A stretch of DNA of 64,000 nt from Flammeovirgaceae bacterium UBA4465 (GTDB taxonomy: Bacteria; Bacteroidota; Bacteroidia; Cytophagales; Cyclobacteriaceae), in contig CAJJBF010000001.1 in assembly GCA_905182375.1 (NCBI GenBank), positions 1 through 64,000 of the forward strand, given 5' to 3'. Of the stretch, positions 1-9,140 are shown one piece after another. The notes under the pieces were generated by a model. The model did no database searches. It saw only the letters and a list, made by a program, of their open reading frames with translations, and had not been told where the DNA came from. The position numbers and the translations under genes are program-made. Position 1 is the stretch's first letter. Every line of letters starts with the position of its first letter.

Positions 1-401
1 GGCAATGACTCCATGCTTGACCAGCTCCTTTTCATCATCACTGTGCCAACCCATTCCTTCTTCACCAGTATGGTATAGATTACATAAGCAGGAGTTATAC
101 TGTTCTTTGGTAGTTTCTTCAATGATGTTTTAGCTTCAAGGGTGGGGGTCCAAGACAATGCGTGCTTGGTTACCTTTGAGTAGGTATAAGCATAAGGTGC
201 ATCTCCATACCAAGCTACCTTTCGTTTGGTAATGATGCGTTTACCAAAAATAATAGCTTCATCATTTCTCCAATCAATTTCAGACCTCAGAATATCGTAA
301 TAACTGGTGGTTGCTCTAGGGTCTATAATAGGTCCGTAATAATACGCACAGCCATCATAAGGCAACCGGTTTTGTTGACTATCAATAGCAAAAAGTTCCA
401 T
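1..401 (-). pseudogene. AlkB-type 2OG-Fe(II) dioxygenase, partial, frameshifted
   Basis: This is the N-terminal two thirds of an AlkB-family oxygenase, which removes alkyl groups from DNA or RNA bases by oxidation; the rest lies outside the window. Visible landmarks are LPYDGCAYYYGPI near the start, FGKRIITKRKVAWYGD in the middle, and the iron-binding HxD in GWHSDDE near the window edge. The start at 401 (MELFAID) matches the usual start of this family; an in-frame ATG at 452 would add 17 residues. The reading frame shifts in a T run at 128-131 (A run on the coding strand): adding one base rejoins the two frames perfectly. That is either a homopolymer sequencing error or a young pseudogene. 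The family call is firm; the broken state is uncertain. Confidence 0.75.
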
Positions 402-622
402 AGATTTAAATATTTTAGAAGCATTGTAAACGCCTTGCTTCACAGCAAACATAGTTACCAAACACAATCCTGCAAAACCTTATGCCCTTTCATGGCCATT
501 CTTACCAACTTTAACGGTAGAACAAAAGTATATTTAGAGCTTTTATCGTGAAAGTGAGCTCCACTTCTTTTTAAATTAAATGATATGTTTTTTTTAATAG
601 TTTTTTTGAGCAATATTGGTTT

Positions 623-1570
623 ATGCAAATTGACATCAAAAAAGCCGCTGCACGGATATCGGGTCAAGTGCTCCAAACGCCTCTGTTCTACTCGAAATAT
701 TTAAGTGCCCTGAATAAGGGTCAGGTCTATCTTAAACTAGAAAGTGAACAATATACGGGATCTTTCAAGGCAAGAGGTGCATTGAATAAAATGTTAGGCC
801 TTTCTTCATCCGAAAAAGCCAAAGGATTGATCACCGCCTCAACGGGAAACCATGCGCAAGGATTCGCTCGAGCCCTTGAAATAGCAAATGCTGAGGGTAC
901 TATTTTTTTACCTACGAATGCCGAGCCATCTAAAGTTGAAGCGTTAAAAGCCTACAAAGTTGGACTGAAATTTCATGGAGCAGATGCACTGACAACAGAA
1001 TTATACGCCATGAAATTTGCAAAGGCTTCTCGGCAAACCTGGATCTCTCCCTATAATGACCCCGATGTTATTGCTGGCCAAGGGACCTTGGCCTTAGAAA
1101 TGACTTCTCAATTGGCTTCGATTGATGCTGTACTTGGCTGTATTGGTGGTGGTGGCATGATGTCCGGTGTGGCCACATGGTTACATCAGGCGAGTCCCAA
1201 AACTAAAATCATCGGATGTCTGCCTGAAAACTCCCCGGAAATGTATCTCAGCGTTAAAAAAGGCGAAGTCGTTTTTATGGAAACTCCTTTACCTACACTC
1301 TCAGATGGATCAGCTGGAGGATTGGAGTCTGACGCCATCACTTTTGATATCTGTAGAAAATTAATCCATAATTATGAACTCACATCAGAAAGTGAAATCG
1401 GACTAGCCATAAAGTATATGGTAGATAAGCACCATAAAATTATTGAAGGTGCCGCTGGAGTGGCCTTAGCGAGCTTCTTCAAAAGAGCCGCTGAATTGGA
1501 AAATCAAACGGTAGTCATCATCATTTGTGGCGGTAACATAACTACCGAGAAATTAAAATCTTTGCTGTGA
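623..1570 (+). CDS. Threonine/serine dehydratase-like PLP enzyme
   Basis: This is a 315-residue fold-type II PLP enzyme that deaminates threonine or serine to 2-oxobutyrate or pyruvate, or racemises serine. SFKARG carries the Schiff-base lysine at residue 49, TGNHAQG follows, and the glycine loop GGGGMMSG that holds the PLP phosphate lies near residue 175. There is no C-terminal ACT regulatory domain, so it resembles the short catabolic threonine dehydratase or serine racemase rather than the allosteric IlvA. It is divergent from the AlkB-like gene, with about 220 bases between them that should hold both promoters. Substrate preference cannot be told from the sequence. Confidence 0.85.
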   Translation: MQIDIKKAAARISGQVLQTPLFYSKYLSALNKGQVYLKLESEQYTGSFKARGALNKMLGLSSSEKAKGLITASTGNHAQGFARALEIANAEGTIFLPTNAEPSKVEALKAYKVGLKFHGADALTTELYAMKFAKASRQTWISPYNDPDVIAGQGTLALEMTSQLASIDAVLGCIGGGGMMSGVATWLHQASPKTKIIGCLPENSPEMYLSVKKGEVVFMETPLPTLSDGSAGGLESDAITFDICRKLIHNYELTSESEIGLAIKYMVDKHHKIIEGAAGVALASFFKRAAELENQTVVIIICGGNITTEKLKSLL

Positions 1571-1634
1571 GTATTGATTTTAACTTGATCTCAATAAAGG
1601 AACGTCCTACTTAGGCCATGGAATGATTCATTTG

Positions 1635-1672
1635 AAATGTTACTAGATTTAAAAAATGTCACTAGATTTAAA
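1635..1672. repeat. Tandem 19-bp direct repeat upstream of the purine permease
   Basis: Two copies of a 19-base unit lie exactly head to tail (1635-1653 and 1654-1672) and differ at a single base: AAATGTTACTAGATTTAAA versus the same with C at the seventh position. They end 37 bases before the permease start, where promoter or operator elements would be expected. A regulator binding site is inference; a neutral slippage duplication is also possible. Confidence 0.7.
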
Positions 1673-1709
1673 TTTTTAGACAAAAAAATAAGATATTGGG
1701 CTTTATATT

Positions 1710-3032
1710 TTGAAAGTACAAATACATACTAAGGTACAAAAATATTTGACCCGTTATTTTTCATTGGAAGCGAATGATACAACGATCCAGCATGAAGTAT
1801 TAGCAGGAGTAACGACCTTTTTAACCATGGTCTATATCACCGTAGTCAATCCCAGCATTTTATCAGAAACAGGTATGGATTTCGGAGCGGTATTTGTCGC
1901 CACTTGCTTGGCTGCGGCCTTGGGCTCTTTGATTATGGGCGTCTATGCCAATTATCCTGTGGCTTTAGCGCCCGGAATGGGACAAAATGCGTTTTTTACT
2001 TATGGCATTGTACTGGGAATGGGCCATACTTGGCAATCAGGATTAGGTGCTGTTTTTATCTCCGGAATTATTTTTATGATCATCAGTATTCTTTCGCTGA
2101 GAGAAAAAATAATTAATGCCATCCCAAAATCTCTAAAATTAGGTATCTCAGCGGGGATTGGTTTTTTCATCATTCTTATCGCCTTAAAGGGAAGCCATAT
2201 CATTGTGGCCCAAAGCTCCACCCTCCTAACCTTGGGTGACCTATCCTCAATGTCTAGCCTTTTTACCCTAATGGGCTTCGCATTTATAGTTGGTTTGACT
2301 GCACGAGGGGTCAAGGGTGCCCTGATTATCGGAATTTTGACCATAACCCTTCTAGGCTGGGCGATGGATTTGGTAGTCTTTGAAGGTATTATATCGTTAC
2401 CTCCAGATATCGCCCCTGTTTTGATGAAAATGGATCTTTCAGCAGCTTTGAACGGATCCATGATCACCGTGATTTTGACTTTACTCTTGGTAGATATTTT
2501 TGATACTGCCGGTACATTAATAGGGGTAGGAACCCAGGCAAATTTACTTAATTCGGCCGGTAAACTCACCAGGCTTCAGCAAGCATTATTAGCAGATTCT
2601 ACAGCTACTGTGGCCGGTGCCGCCCTAGGCACATCATCTACGACAAGTTATATTGAAAGTGCCGCAGGCATTAAAGCAGGTGGAAGGACGGGCCTCACAG
2701 CAGTGGTAACTTCTGGGCTTTTTATCCTCTGCTTACTTTTTGCTCCTCTTGCGCAAAGCATCCCGTCCTTTGCCACAAATGCTGCATTGTTGTTCGTGGG
2801 CACCACCATGATACAATCATTGAAAGATCTGGACTGGACAGATCTGACAGAATACATACCTGCCACCCTAACGGCCATCATGATGCCTTTGAGTTATTCT
2901 ATTGCTGATGGCTTGGGCATAGGGTTTATGAGTTATGTTGCCATTAAAATAGCGTCAGGAAGAAAAGATCAATGCTCTCTGGCACTGTACCTCATCGCCA
3001 TCCTATTCATGGCTAAGTTTGTTTTTTTATGA
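1710..3032 (+). CDS. NCS2-family purine permease (AzgA type)
   Basis: This is a 440-residue inner-membrane transporter with about 12-14 hydrophobic spans, of the AzgA branch that imports adenine, guanine or hypoxanthine with protons. Typical landmarks are LAGVTTFLTMVYI near residue 30, LAPGMGQNAFFTY near residue 90, the DIFDTAGTLIG segment near residue 255 and ESAAGIKAGGRTG near residue 310. The start is a TTG; no ATG precedes the conserved N-terminus. A phosphoribosyltransferase follows 33 bases downstream on the same strand, which fits uptake coupled to salvage of purine bases. A 19-bp tandem repeat sits just upstream. Confidence 0.88.
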   Translation: MKVQIHTKVQKYLTRYFSLEANDTTIQHEVLAGVTTFLTMVYITVVNPSILSETGMDFGAVFVATCLAAALGSLIMGVYANYPVALAPGMGQNAFFTYGIVLGMGHTWQSGLGAVFISGIIFMIISILSLREKIINAIPKSLKLGISAGIGFFIILIALKGSHIIVAQSSTLLTLGDLSSMSSLFTLMGFAFIVGLTARGVKGALIIGILTITLLGWAMDLVVFEGIISLPPDIAPVLMKMDLSAALNGSMITVILTLLLVDIFDTAGTLIGVGTQANLLNSAGKLTRLQQALLADSTATVAGAALGTSSTTSYIESAAGIKAGGRTGLTAVVTSGLFILCLLFAPLAQSIPSFATNAALLFVGTTMIQSLKDLDWTDLTEYIPATLTAIMMPLSYSIADGLGIGFMSYVAIKIASGRKDQCSLALYLIAILFMAKFVFL

Positions 3033-3065
3033 CGTATACCAAGTCGCTCTGTAAATAATTTAATT

Positions 3066-3620
3066 GTGAAGAAACATTATATTTCGGCTGAAGACCTATT
3101 GCAAGATTCCTTCTTGTTGGCTAAGAAAGTTTTTGATTTTGGCTATCGTCCAGATCATATCATAGGTATTTGGCGAGGTGGGAGCCCTATCGCTATTGCT
3201 ATACATGAATATTTTGATTACCTGGGAGTTGAAAGTCAACACCATCCTGTCAAAATATCATCTTATACCGATATAGATCAGCAAAAAAAGCAAATCCGTA
3301 TTAAAGGATTGTCAGACCTTCTTGACACTATCAAATTTGGTGAAAAAATACTCATCGTCGATGATGTATTGGATACGGGACGCAGTATCGCTGCTTTGTT
3401 AAGAGAATTAGCAAATAAAAATATCGATCTACAGCCACAAGGATGTAAGATTGCTTGCCCTTGGTACAAGCCTACACGAAATCTCACATCTATTCAACCT
3501 GATTTTTATTTGAGAACAACGCATAATTGGTTGGTTTTCCCTCATGAATTAAAAGGTTTGTCAGCCAAGGAGATTTCATTAAATAAAACATCCATTTCAA
3601 AAATTATTACACAAAAATAG
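3066..3620 (+). CDS. Purine-type phosphoribosyltransferase
   Basis: This is a 184-residue type I phosphoribosyltransferase. The PRPP-binding loop ILIVDDVLDTGRS is at about residues 97-109, preceded by the GIWRGGSPIA segment near residue 33 that contacts pyrophosphate. Enzymes of this shape attach ribose-5-phosphate to hypoxanthine, guanine or xanthine. Its place directly after a purine permease supports a role in purine salvage. The start is a GTG at 3066. The exact base used is not determined. Confidence 0.82.
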   Translation: MKKHYISAEDLLQDSFLLAKKVFDFGYRPDHIIGIWRGGSPIAIAIHEYFDYLGVESQHHPVKISSYTDIDQQKKQIRIKGLSDLLDTIKFGEKILIVDDVLDTGRSIAALLRELANKNIDLQPQGCKIACPWYKPTRNLTSIQPDFYLRTTHNWLVFPHELKGLSAKEISLNKTSISKIITQK

Positions 3621-3769
3621 ATACCCATTCAATCATACATTTTCAATATAAAAAGATGCAATTTCAACTGAGGTACCTCATAAAAGAAATGCCCTCTTAA
3701 ATTGATAAATAATTAATCTACCTTTATCAGCTAACAAATAAAAGCTTAAATTCAAATTCAACTTAATAA

Positions 3770-5134
3770 ATGAAAATATCAAAGACGTTATTGATCCTTT
3801 TCATAGGGATGTTCATGTTTTTAAAGTTGAAAGGACAGCCTAATTATTCGTTGAAGTCTCATGATATCACTGAAGGAAAAAGTGCCAAGATTTCTAATAA
3901 AGCAGCCAAGAAATCTTTTAAAAAAGGGGCTTATAACGATGGACTTGTTCATACTGCTCAGGCCTTGCAAAAGGCAGAAAATAAAAAGCAGGTTTCTAAG
4001 GCGCAAAATTTTTTAATAAGCCACTACACCAACACAATCAACAAAAATTTACAAAAAATAACTGCTTTACAAAAGAAATCTATCTCGTTTGTCAGTGATC
4101 AGACCGTGACTCAGCGTACTGATATACTCAACATATACCGAGTCATGAATCGATATTGTGATGTTTTGAATGATCTACATCCTGATAAGTTCAAAGCGGT
4201 TAAAAGAAGAGATACTGACATAATCATACAGATTGAGACCTATGAAAATCAAATAAATGCCTCCAAAATATTGTTTGAAGAAAGTCTTCAAATGGCTGCA
4301 ACAATGCATTATGAAAAAGGTATCCATTTGGCTAAAAAAAATCAAAAAAAATCTAATAAAGAAGCTGCCAAACATTTTAAATGGGCTCACGAATACATAC
4401 CCAATTACCTAGATGCTGAGAAAAAATATGCCGATTTAAAAAAATTAGCTGTTACGAGAATGGGGTTTACTACATTTAAATCAGGAGGAGATTTTAGCCA
4501 ATTGGGTGATCTCATTGTCAATAGTGTATTAAAAAAATTTATTACTGATGCCAAGCAATTTGAATTCTTTGAGGTTTTAGATCGAACGCAAATGAATGCC
4601 CTCATGTTAGAAAATGGCTTGAGGGAGTCTGAAATTATGAACCCTTCTGATGCGCCTAATTTTGGAAGATTACTTGGCGCAGATGTTTTATGTGTGGGAA
4701 GTATCGATCGGGCAGACGTCGATCGACAAATGGCACAGCCTTATCTTCAAGAATTCACAGAAAGGGTCGTCATTGGAGAAGAAAAATACATCAATAATAA
4801 TGGTAAAGAACGCACACGTTCGATAAAAGGTGATGTTTCAGCCACAGCACAATTGAATCAAAAGTTTTCGAATGCAATTTTATCAGCAACCTATAAAATT
4901 TTTGATGTAGCAACGGGTAAATTGCTAGATATGGGTGAGGTGAATGGGGAATACGAGTGGAACTACATTTGGATGTCGTCCTTTCAAGGAGACAAAAGGG
5001 CCATTCCTGATGAGATACCAATAACTGAACTCCGTTTTCCTACCCAAAACGAAATGATGCAACCCACTAATGAGTTTGCAGCTGAAGCGTTGTATCATAA
5101 GATCAGTAATTATGTTCATGAAACTTTTGAATAA
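3770..5134 (+). CDS. CsgG-like secreted/lipid-envelope protein
   Basis: This 454-residue exported protein has an N-terminal signal sequence (a hydrophobic run after MKISK, ending near GQPNY) and a long Lys-rich helical region. From about residue 220 it has a CsgG-like fold: a conserved FEVLDRTQMNALMLENG segment followed by GRLLGADVLCVGSI. In curli systems CsgG forms the outer-membrane export pore, but many Bacteroidota proteins share only the nucleotide-fold core and have no known cargo. No csgA, B, E or F neighbours are present, so curli export is not supported. The gene stands alone between a phosphoribosyltransferase and a carboxypeptidase. The function is best left as CsgG-like, unknown. 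Confidence 0.7.
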   Translation: MKISKTLLILFIGMFMFLKLKGQPNYSLKSHDITEGKSAKISNKAAKKSFKKGAYNDGLVHTAQALQKAENKKQVSKAQNFLISHYTNTINKNLQKITALQKKSISFVSDQTVTQRTDILNIYRVMNRYCDVLNDLHPDKFKAVKRRDTDIIIQIETYENQINASKILFEESLQMAATMHYEKGIHLAKKNQKKSNKEAAKHFKWAHEYIPNYLDAEKKYADLKKLAVTRMGFTTFKSGGDFSQLGDLIVNSVLKKFITDAKQFEFFEVLDRTQMNALMLENGLRESEIMNPSDAPNFGRLLGADVLCVGSIDRADVDRQMAQPYLQEFTERVVIGEEKYINNNGKERTRSIKGDVSATAQLNQKFSNAILSATYKIFDVATGKLLDMGEVNGEYEWNYIWMSSFQGDKRAIPDEIPITELRFPTQNEMMQPTNEFAAEALYHKISNYVHETFE

Positions 5135-5344
5135 TTTTAAATTTTGTTAGTTTTAGTATTCTCACTGAGATGATTTTAAATCCCCTCAGCTGCCCTTTTT
5201 AAGTATTATCATTTTAAAACAAATCAAATACAAACCGTTCATCTACCCTATCATTCTTTCATAGATCTTTAAGATGAATTACTATTAGATTTTATAGATT
5301 TATAATTAAGTGGCTTTTTCAAATTAAGACTTAACTACATAATT

Positions 5345-6817
5345 ATGAAATATATACTCTTTTCTATTAGCCTCCTATGGGGAGAATACCTTTCGGGACA
5401 AGATAGATCTATTGAAATTGATAAAGTGGTCACCTCCCAACATCAAACAATCATTAAAGGTCAAAAAATAACTTTTCAAGCCACCACAGGAACCCAACCC
5501 GTTTGGGATGAGGACGGTGGAACTATTGCTGCCGTACATTATACCTATTATGAACGAACCGACATAGATCGAAAGCCTATGCGCCCTTTGGTTATTTCAT
5601 TTAATGGTGGCCCTGGATCGGGTTCTGTTTGGATGCACTTGGCCTATACCGGGCCCTCCATCCTTAAAATTGACGACGAAGGTTTTCCAGTACAACCCTA
5701 TGGAATCAAAACCAATCCGTATTCCATCTTAAATGTTGCTGATATTGTATTTGTCAACCCCATTAACACGGGATTTTCCAGAATCACTGATCCTGAAACC
5801 AAACGAGAAACTTTCTTTGGCGTAAATGCCGATATTAAGTATTTAGCCGAATGGCTCAATACATTTGTTTCAAGAGCCAATAGATGGGAATCTCCAAAAT
5901 ACTTGATCGGTGAAAGTTATGGTACTACACGCGTTTCTGGTTTGGCCCTAGAGCTCCAAGAGCAACAATGGATGTACTTAAATGGAGTCATCTTGGTTTC
6001 ACCTACCGATATTGGTATTGATCGAAGTGGGCCCGTAGATGCAGCTAATGAATTACCCTATTTTGCAGCTACGGCATGGTATCATGGGAAACTTCCTCCG
6101 GATTTACAAGAAAAAGATTTAGACGAAATATTGCCAGAGGTAGAGGCCTACACGATTGATAAATTAATACCCACCTTGGCCAAAGGAGGCTTTGTCAGTG
6201 CAGAAGACAAGGAATCCGTGGCCCAGCAAATGGCGCGTTACTCAGGCCTCTCGAAACAAAGTATTTTAGATCACAATCTTGCAGTACCTGCCCGGTTTTT
6301 CTGGAAGGAATTACTCCGCTCAGAAGGCCATACCGTAGGACGTTTGGATTCTAGATATAAAGGTATTGACCGTATGAATGCCGGCACTCGTCCTGATTAC
6401 AACTCAGAGTTGACCTCATGGTTGCATTCATTTACACCCGCTGTAAACTATTACTACAAAAATGTACTCAATTATCAAACTGACCTCAAGTATAATATGT
6501 TTGGTCCGGTACATCCCTGGGATAGATCCAATAATCAAACAGGAGAAAATCTGAGAAAAGCAATGGCCGAAAACCCCTACTTAAATGTGATGATTCAATC
6601 GGGCTTTTACGACGGTGCAACCCAATATTTCGATGCAAAATATACCATGTGGCAAATAGATCCGAGTGGTCAGCTAAAAGATCGTTTTAGATTTAAAGGT
6701 TACCGATCAGGTCACATGATGTACTTGCGTAAAGAAGATTTAATAAAGGCCAATGATGACATTAGGGATTTCATAAAGCAGAGTACTCCCGCAGCAGGAC
6801 AATCAGCTAAATATTGA
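5345..6817 (+). CDS. S10-family serine carboxypeptidase, secreted
   Basis: This is a 490-residue alpha/beta-hydrolase peptidase of family S10. It has an N-terminal signal peptide (about 20 residues ending in SGQ), the oxyanion region FNGGPGSGSVWMHL near residue 85, the nucleophile serine in GESYGTTR near residue 191, the acid in SGFYDGATQ near residue 420, and the histidine in SGHMMYL near residue 457. The triad is therefore complete. It should trim C-terminal residues from peptides in the periplasm or outside the cell. It has its own upstream space of about 210 bases and no operon partners. Confidence 0.88.
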   Translation: MKYILFSISLLWGEYLSGQDRSIEIDKVVTSQHQTIIKGQKITFQATTGTQPVWDEDGGTIAAVHYTYYERTDIDRKPMRPLVISFNGGPGSGSVWMHLAYTGPSILKIDDEGFPVQPYGIKTNPYSILNVADIVFVNPINTGFSRITDPETKRETFFGVNADIKYLAEWLNTFVSRANRWESPKYLIGESYGTTRVSGLALELQEQQWMYLNGVILVSPTDIGIDRSGPVDAANELPYFAATAWYHGKLPPDLQEKDLDEILPEVEAYTIDKLIPTLAKGGFVSAEDKESVAQQMARYSGLSKQSILDHNLAVPARFFWKELLRSEGHTVGRLDSRYKGIDRMNAGTRPDYNSELTSWLHSFTPAVNYYYKNVLNYQTDLKYNMFGPVHPWDRSNNQTGENLRKAMAENPYLNVMIQSGFYDGATQYFDAKYTMWQIDPSGQLKDRFRFKGYRSGHMMYLRKEDLIKANDDIRDFIKQSTPAAGQSAKY

Positions 6818-7014
6818 AACTTGTCAAAAGAAAAAAGCCTTGGCCTATACAGATTACCAATGCCTATTCAGATGATCTGTGAATCGACTGAATAGCGCGT
6901 TGTGAATATGCTTTTGGAATTAGAATTTCCAAATAAAAGCAATGCTATCAACTTTTCTACTAGGTAAAAATAGAATTATAAATTTTCAAAATTATACTTT
7001 AAATCACTGATTAC

Positions 7015-7212
7015 TTAGTCAAAATAAAAGAGTTTTTCAATTTTCACATTCAGCTCTTTAGCCATATTCATGGCTAACTCTAAACTTGGCTTATACCGAT
7101 ATCTTTCAATGGAAATTATAGTTTGCCGGCTCACACCTACACTTTTACCAAGATCATCTTGAGTGAGGTTTTTTTTGTGTCTAAACTCTTTTAAATTATT
7201 TTTTAAAACCAT
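7015..7212 (-). CDS. Small XRE-family HTH regulator
   Basis: This 65-residue Cro/CI-type repressor is little more than one helix-turn-helix domain: RHKKNLTQDDLGKSVGVSRQTI contains the recognition helix, followed by the typical IERYRYKPSLELAMNMAKELNVKIEKLF ending. I start it at 7212 (MVLKNN), not at an upstream in-frame ATG, because the family begins there. The start lies one base after the stop of the membrane-protein gene before it, so the two are translationally coupled. It is the last gene of a three-gene operon and probably represses that operon through the palindrome at 8109-8126. Confidence 0.85.
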   Translation of the reverse strand: MVLKNNLKEFRHKKNLTQDDLGKSVGVSRQTIISIERYRYKPSLELAMNMAKELNVKIEKLFYFD

Positions 7213-7213
7213 C

Positions 7214-7642
7214 TTAAGAGGTTCTGTATAGGTATAACTGATAGATAGACTTAACAATTGACACAAATAAAAGTAGGGAAATAATTAAAAAAATGATCCC
7301 TCCCGTATTTTGTAATATTGAATTGGTTAAAAGCATTCCAATAAAAACAAATAGAGATAACTCATAGAGAAGATAACCCAATTTGTATGATTTGGAGTTG
7401 ATCATATCATCTCGCTCATCTACTGTTGTTTTGGTTTTAAAAATTAGTTCAAGAACCGCATAAGCAATCGAGAAATAAAGCACCGAAAAAATGATTATCG
7501 GTGTAATTTTTCTAACTAAATTATTGATTGAAATCAAATTATTATTTTGATTTTCGTAAAAAAGTGGCAGGAAAATGAAGCCAAATAATATTGAGAATAC
7601 AACTTCAATAAGAATTGAAGTTTCTTTTTTGGATAAAGGCAT
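7214..7642 (-). CDS. Four-span membrane protein of unknown function (HTH-linked)
   Basis: This 142-residue protein has four hydrophobic spans, arranged as two pairs around a charged central loop (KTKTTVDERDDMINSKSYK). The layout resembles DUF2178-type proteins, which are commonly encoded beside small XRE regulators; I assign the family only tentatively. It sits between an ExbB-like gene (10 bases upstream) and the HTH gene (1 base downstream), so the three should be one transcript. The DERDxxINxK motif is typical of this HTH-linked group. A sensor or membrane stress role is possible but not shown. Confidence 0.7.
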   Translation of the reverse strand: MPLSKKETSILIEVVFSILFGFIFLPLFYENQNNNLISINNLVRKITPIIIFSVLYFSIAYAVLELIFKTKTTVDERDDMINSKSYKLGYLLYELSLFVFIGMLLTNSILQNTGGIIFLIISLLLFVSIVKSIYQLYLYRTS

Positions 7643-7652
7643 TTCAAATTTT

Positions 7653-8066
7653 TTATTTTTGAATTAATCTTAATACCAAAATCGACAATTTTGCAAATGA
7701 TAAAGTAAAAAGGCCAAATATTGGAGATAGAATGGCTACTTTAAGTCCACCTGCAATAATGGAAGGAGCCGCTCCTCCCGTTGCTTCAATGACATCAAAA
7801 GCTGTTATTAATCCTATAAACGCTCCTAAAACACCTAAAGCTAAGCCTAAGGTTCCACTATCTCCAATGTGTTTCAACATCCTTTTTGAGGTCTCTTTAT
7901 TCGTATTGAGCGTTAAAAAACTTTTGACCATAAAGTAAATTGATAATAACAAACAAATCAGAATGAGCGACATAAACAAAGCACCTCCTTCTAAAAATCT
8001 ATTAAATAAAGTTGTTCCAATTAATCCTGTAATCATTGCCATCATTCTAAGTATTTTAAGTTTCAT
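7653..8066 (-). CDS. Small MotA/TolQ/ExbB-like membrane protein
   Basis: This 137-residue protein has about four hydrophobic segments. Its C-terminal half (GTLGLALGVLGAFIGLITAF, then AGGLKVAILSPIFGLF) matches the pore-forming helices of the MotA/TolQ/ExbB proton-channel family. It lacks the large cytoplasmic loop of true ExbB, and no ExbD/TolR or TonB partner lies nearby, so it is unlikely to power TonB transport. It is the first gene of an operon with a membrane protein and an HTH regulator. A palindrome and a promoter-like sequence precede its start. Confidence 0.75.
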   Translation of the reverse strand: MKLKILRMMAMITGLIGTTLFNRFLEGGALFMSLILICLLLSIYFMVKSFLTLNTNKETSKRMLKHIGDSGTLGLALGVLGAFIGLITAFDVIEATGGAAPSIIAGGLKVAILSPIFGLFTLSFAKLSILVLRLIQK

Positions 8067-8402
8067 TTTAATAATGTTAAGCTTGCTTTACAATTATAGG
8101 CATTTAAATGTTAAGTTTACTTGACATTATACTCTTTTTTTAATCCCACCACTGAGTTAACTTAATTTAAAAGAGCACAAACTACCTTGATTCTGTCCAC
8201 GGATAATCCTAAAGCAACAAAAGGAGCCCTGTAGATCCACATTTAATTTTGAAAATCATAAATAGGAGTTAGGACTAGAATAGGGAAGTAAATATTATCC
8301 TTTTAATTAATTCATAGGATCCTTTATATCAGTTGAAACTACTATTTCTCATGATTTTCATCTATTAATCAGCATAAAGTGGTAAAATAGGAAGGCTTTG
8401 GG
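8067..8402. other. Intergenic gap before the ExbB-like operon
   Basis: This 336-base stretch lies between the operon start at 8066 and the stop of the SGNH hydrolase gene at 8403, both on the minus strand. It holds the palindrome and -7-like box close to the operon start. In the remaining 250 bases I see no coding signal, RNA gene or clear terminator. Confidence 0.5.
8109..8126. promoter_or_regulatory. Imperfect palindrome, likely operator of the ExbB-like/HTH operon
   Basis: TGTTAAGTTTACTTGACA is an 18-base inverted repeat in which 7 of 8 arm positions match. It lies about 43 bases upstream of the first gene of the operon. On the coding strand, a TATAATTG box resembling the Bacteroidota -7 element lies at 8091-8098, so a protein bound here would cover the -33 region. 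The operon's own small XRE regulator is the obvious candidate; that assignment is inference. Confidence 0.5.
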
Positions 8403-9140
8403 CTACAAAACTTCTCGGAGTGAATCAATGAATAATTGGTCACGTATAATTTCGGCGACCCACAATGCATATTGTTGTGCCGATGGGTGCAATTGATCTG
8501 CTGCCACCAAAGCAGTATCTGACAACCCTTGTTCTGAAATAGCGGAAATATCAAAATACCAAATTCCTTTATCATTTGCAATCCTTTTGTTGATCTGGTT
8601 ATACTCAGCTATTTCAGTCGTGATTCCTTCCTTATTCAAAGCACCGAAAGGAGTATATCCATAATTGGGGATCGATAAAACAAATACTCTTTCTTTATCT
8701 CCACCAACTCTCTCAATGGCTAATCTGAGCAATTCCTCAAATGCTGGCTCGTAACTGGCAGCTGTTTTTCCTTGGTATTGATCATTGACCCCAATGAGTA
8801 AGGAAACTAAATCATAATCAAACTTATCATGAGTCGCCAAGGCTGCTTTAAGCTCATCTGTACGCCAACCTGTTTGGGCTATGATCGTAGCAGAATCCAA
8901 ATAAATTTCCTGCCCCTCAAGTGAGTCTATGAGTTGATTGGGCCACCTACCAGATGACTCAACACGCTCTCCTATGGTGTAACTATCTCCTAGCGCAAGA
9001 TAAGAAAAGGATGGAGTAGCCTGATCAGACAATATTAAATTTTGCTCTTGATTATCTGCAGTCATGTCCCCAGTAGTCGCACAACTGCATAAAAAAAGCA
9101 GTTGGAAAAAAATTGATTTAAATCCTTTGCATCTCATCAT
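8403..9140 (-). CDS. SGNH/GDSL hydrolase lipoprotein
   Basis: This roughly 245-residue exported esterase-like enzyme has the block I nucleophile in ALGDSYTIGE, block III GVNDQY supplying the oxyanion glycine and asparagine, and the block V pair D and H in ADQLHPSA near the C-terminus. The signal ends in FLCSC, a plausible lipobox, so it is probably anchored to a membrane from outside. I chose 9140 or the adjacent ATG at 9137 over a longer start at 9164 because the shorter form gives a normal lipoprotein signal. The substrate is unknown; acyl esters on sugars or lipids are usual for the family. Confidence 0.85.
   Translation of the reverse strand: MMRCKGFKSIFFQLLFLCSCATTGDMTADNQEQNLILSDQATPSFSYLALGDSYTIGERVESSGRWPNQLIDSLEGQEIYLDSATIIAQTGWRTDELKAALATHDKFDYDLVSLLIGVNDQYQGKTAASYEPAFEELLRLAIERVGGDKERVFVLSIPNYGYTPFGALNKEGITTEIAEYNQINKRIANDKGIWYFDISAISEQGLSDTALVAADQLHPSAQQYALWVAEIIRDQLFIDSLREVL

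Noticed and set aside
455-676. 73-codon minus-strand frame between the AlkB-like and dehydratase genes
   Set aside because: It overlaps the start of the dehydratase gene and spans the divergent promoter region; no domain is visible.
2000-2569. 189-codon open frame on the minus strand inside the purine permease gene
   Set aside because: It is the antisense of a well-conserved transporter; its protein is rich in Ile, Lys and Pro with no family features or start context.
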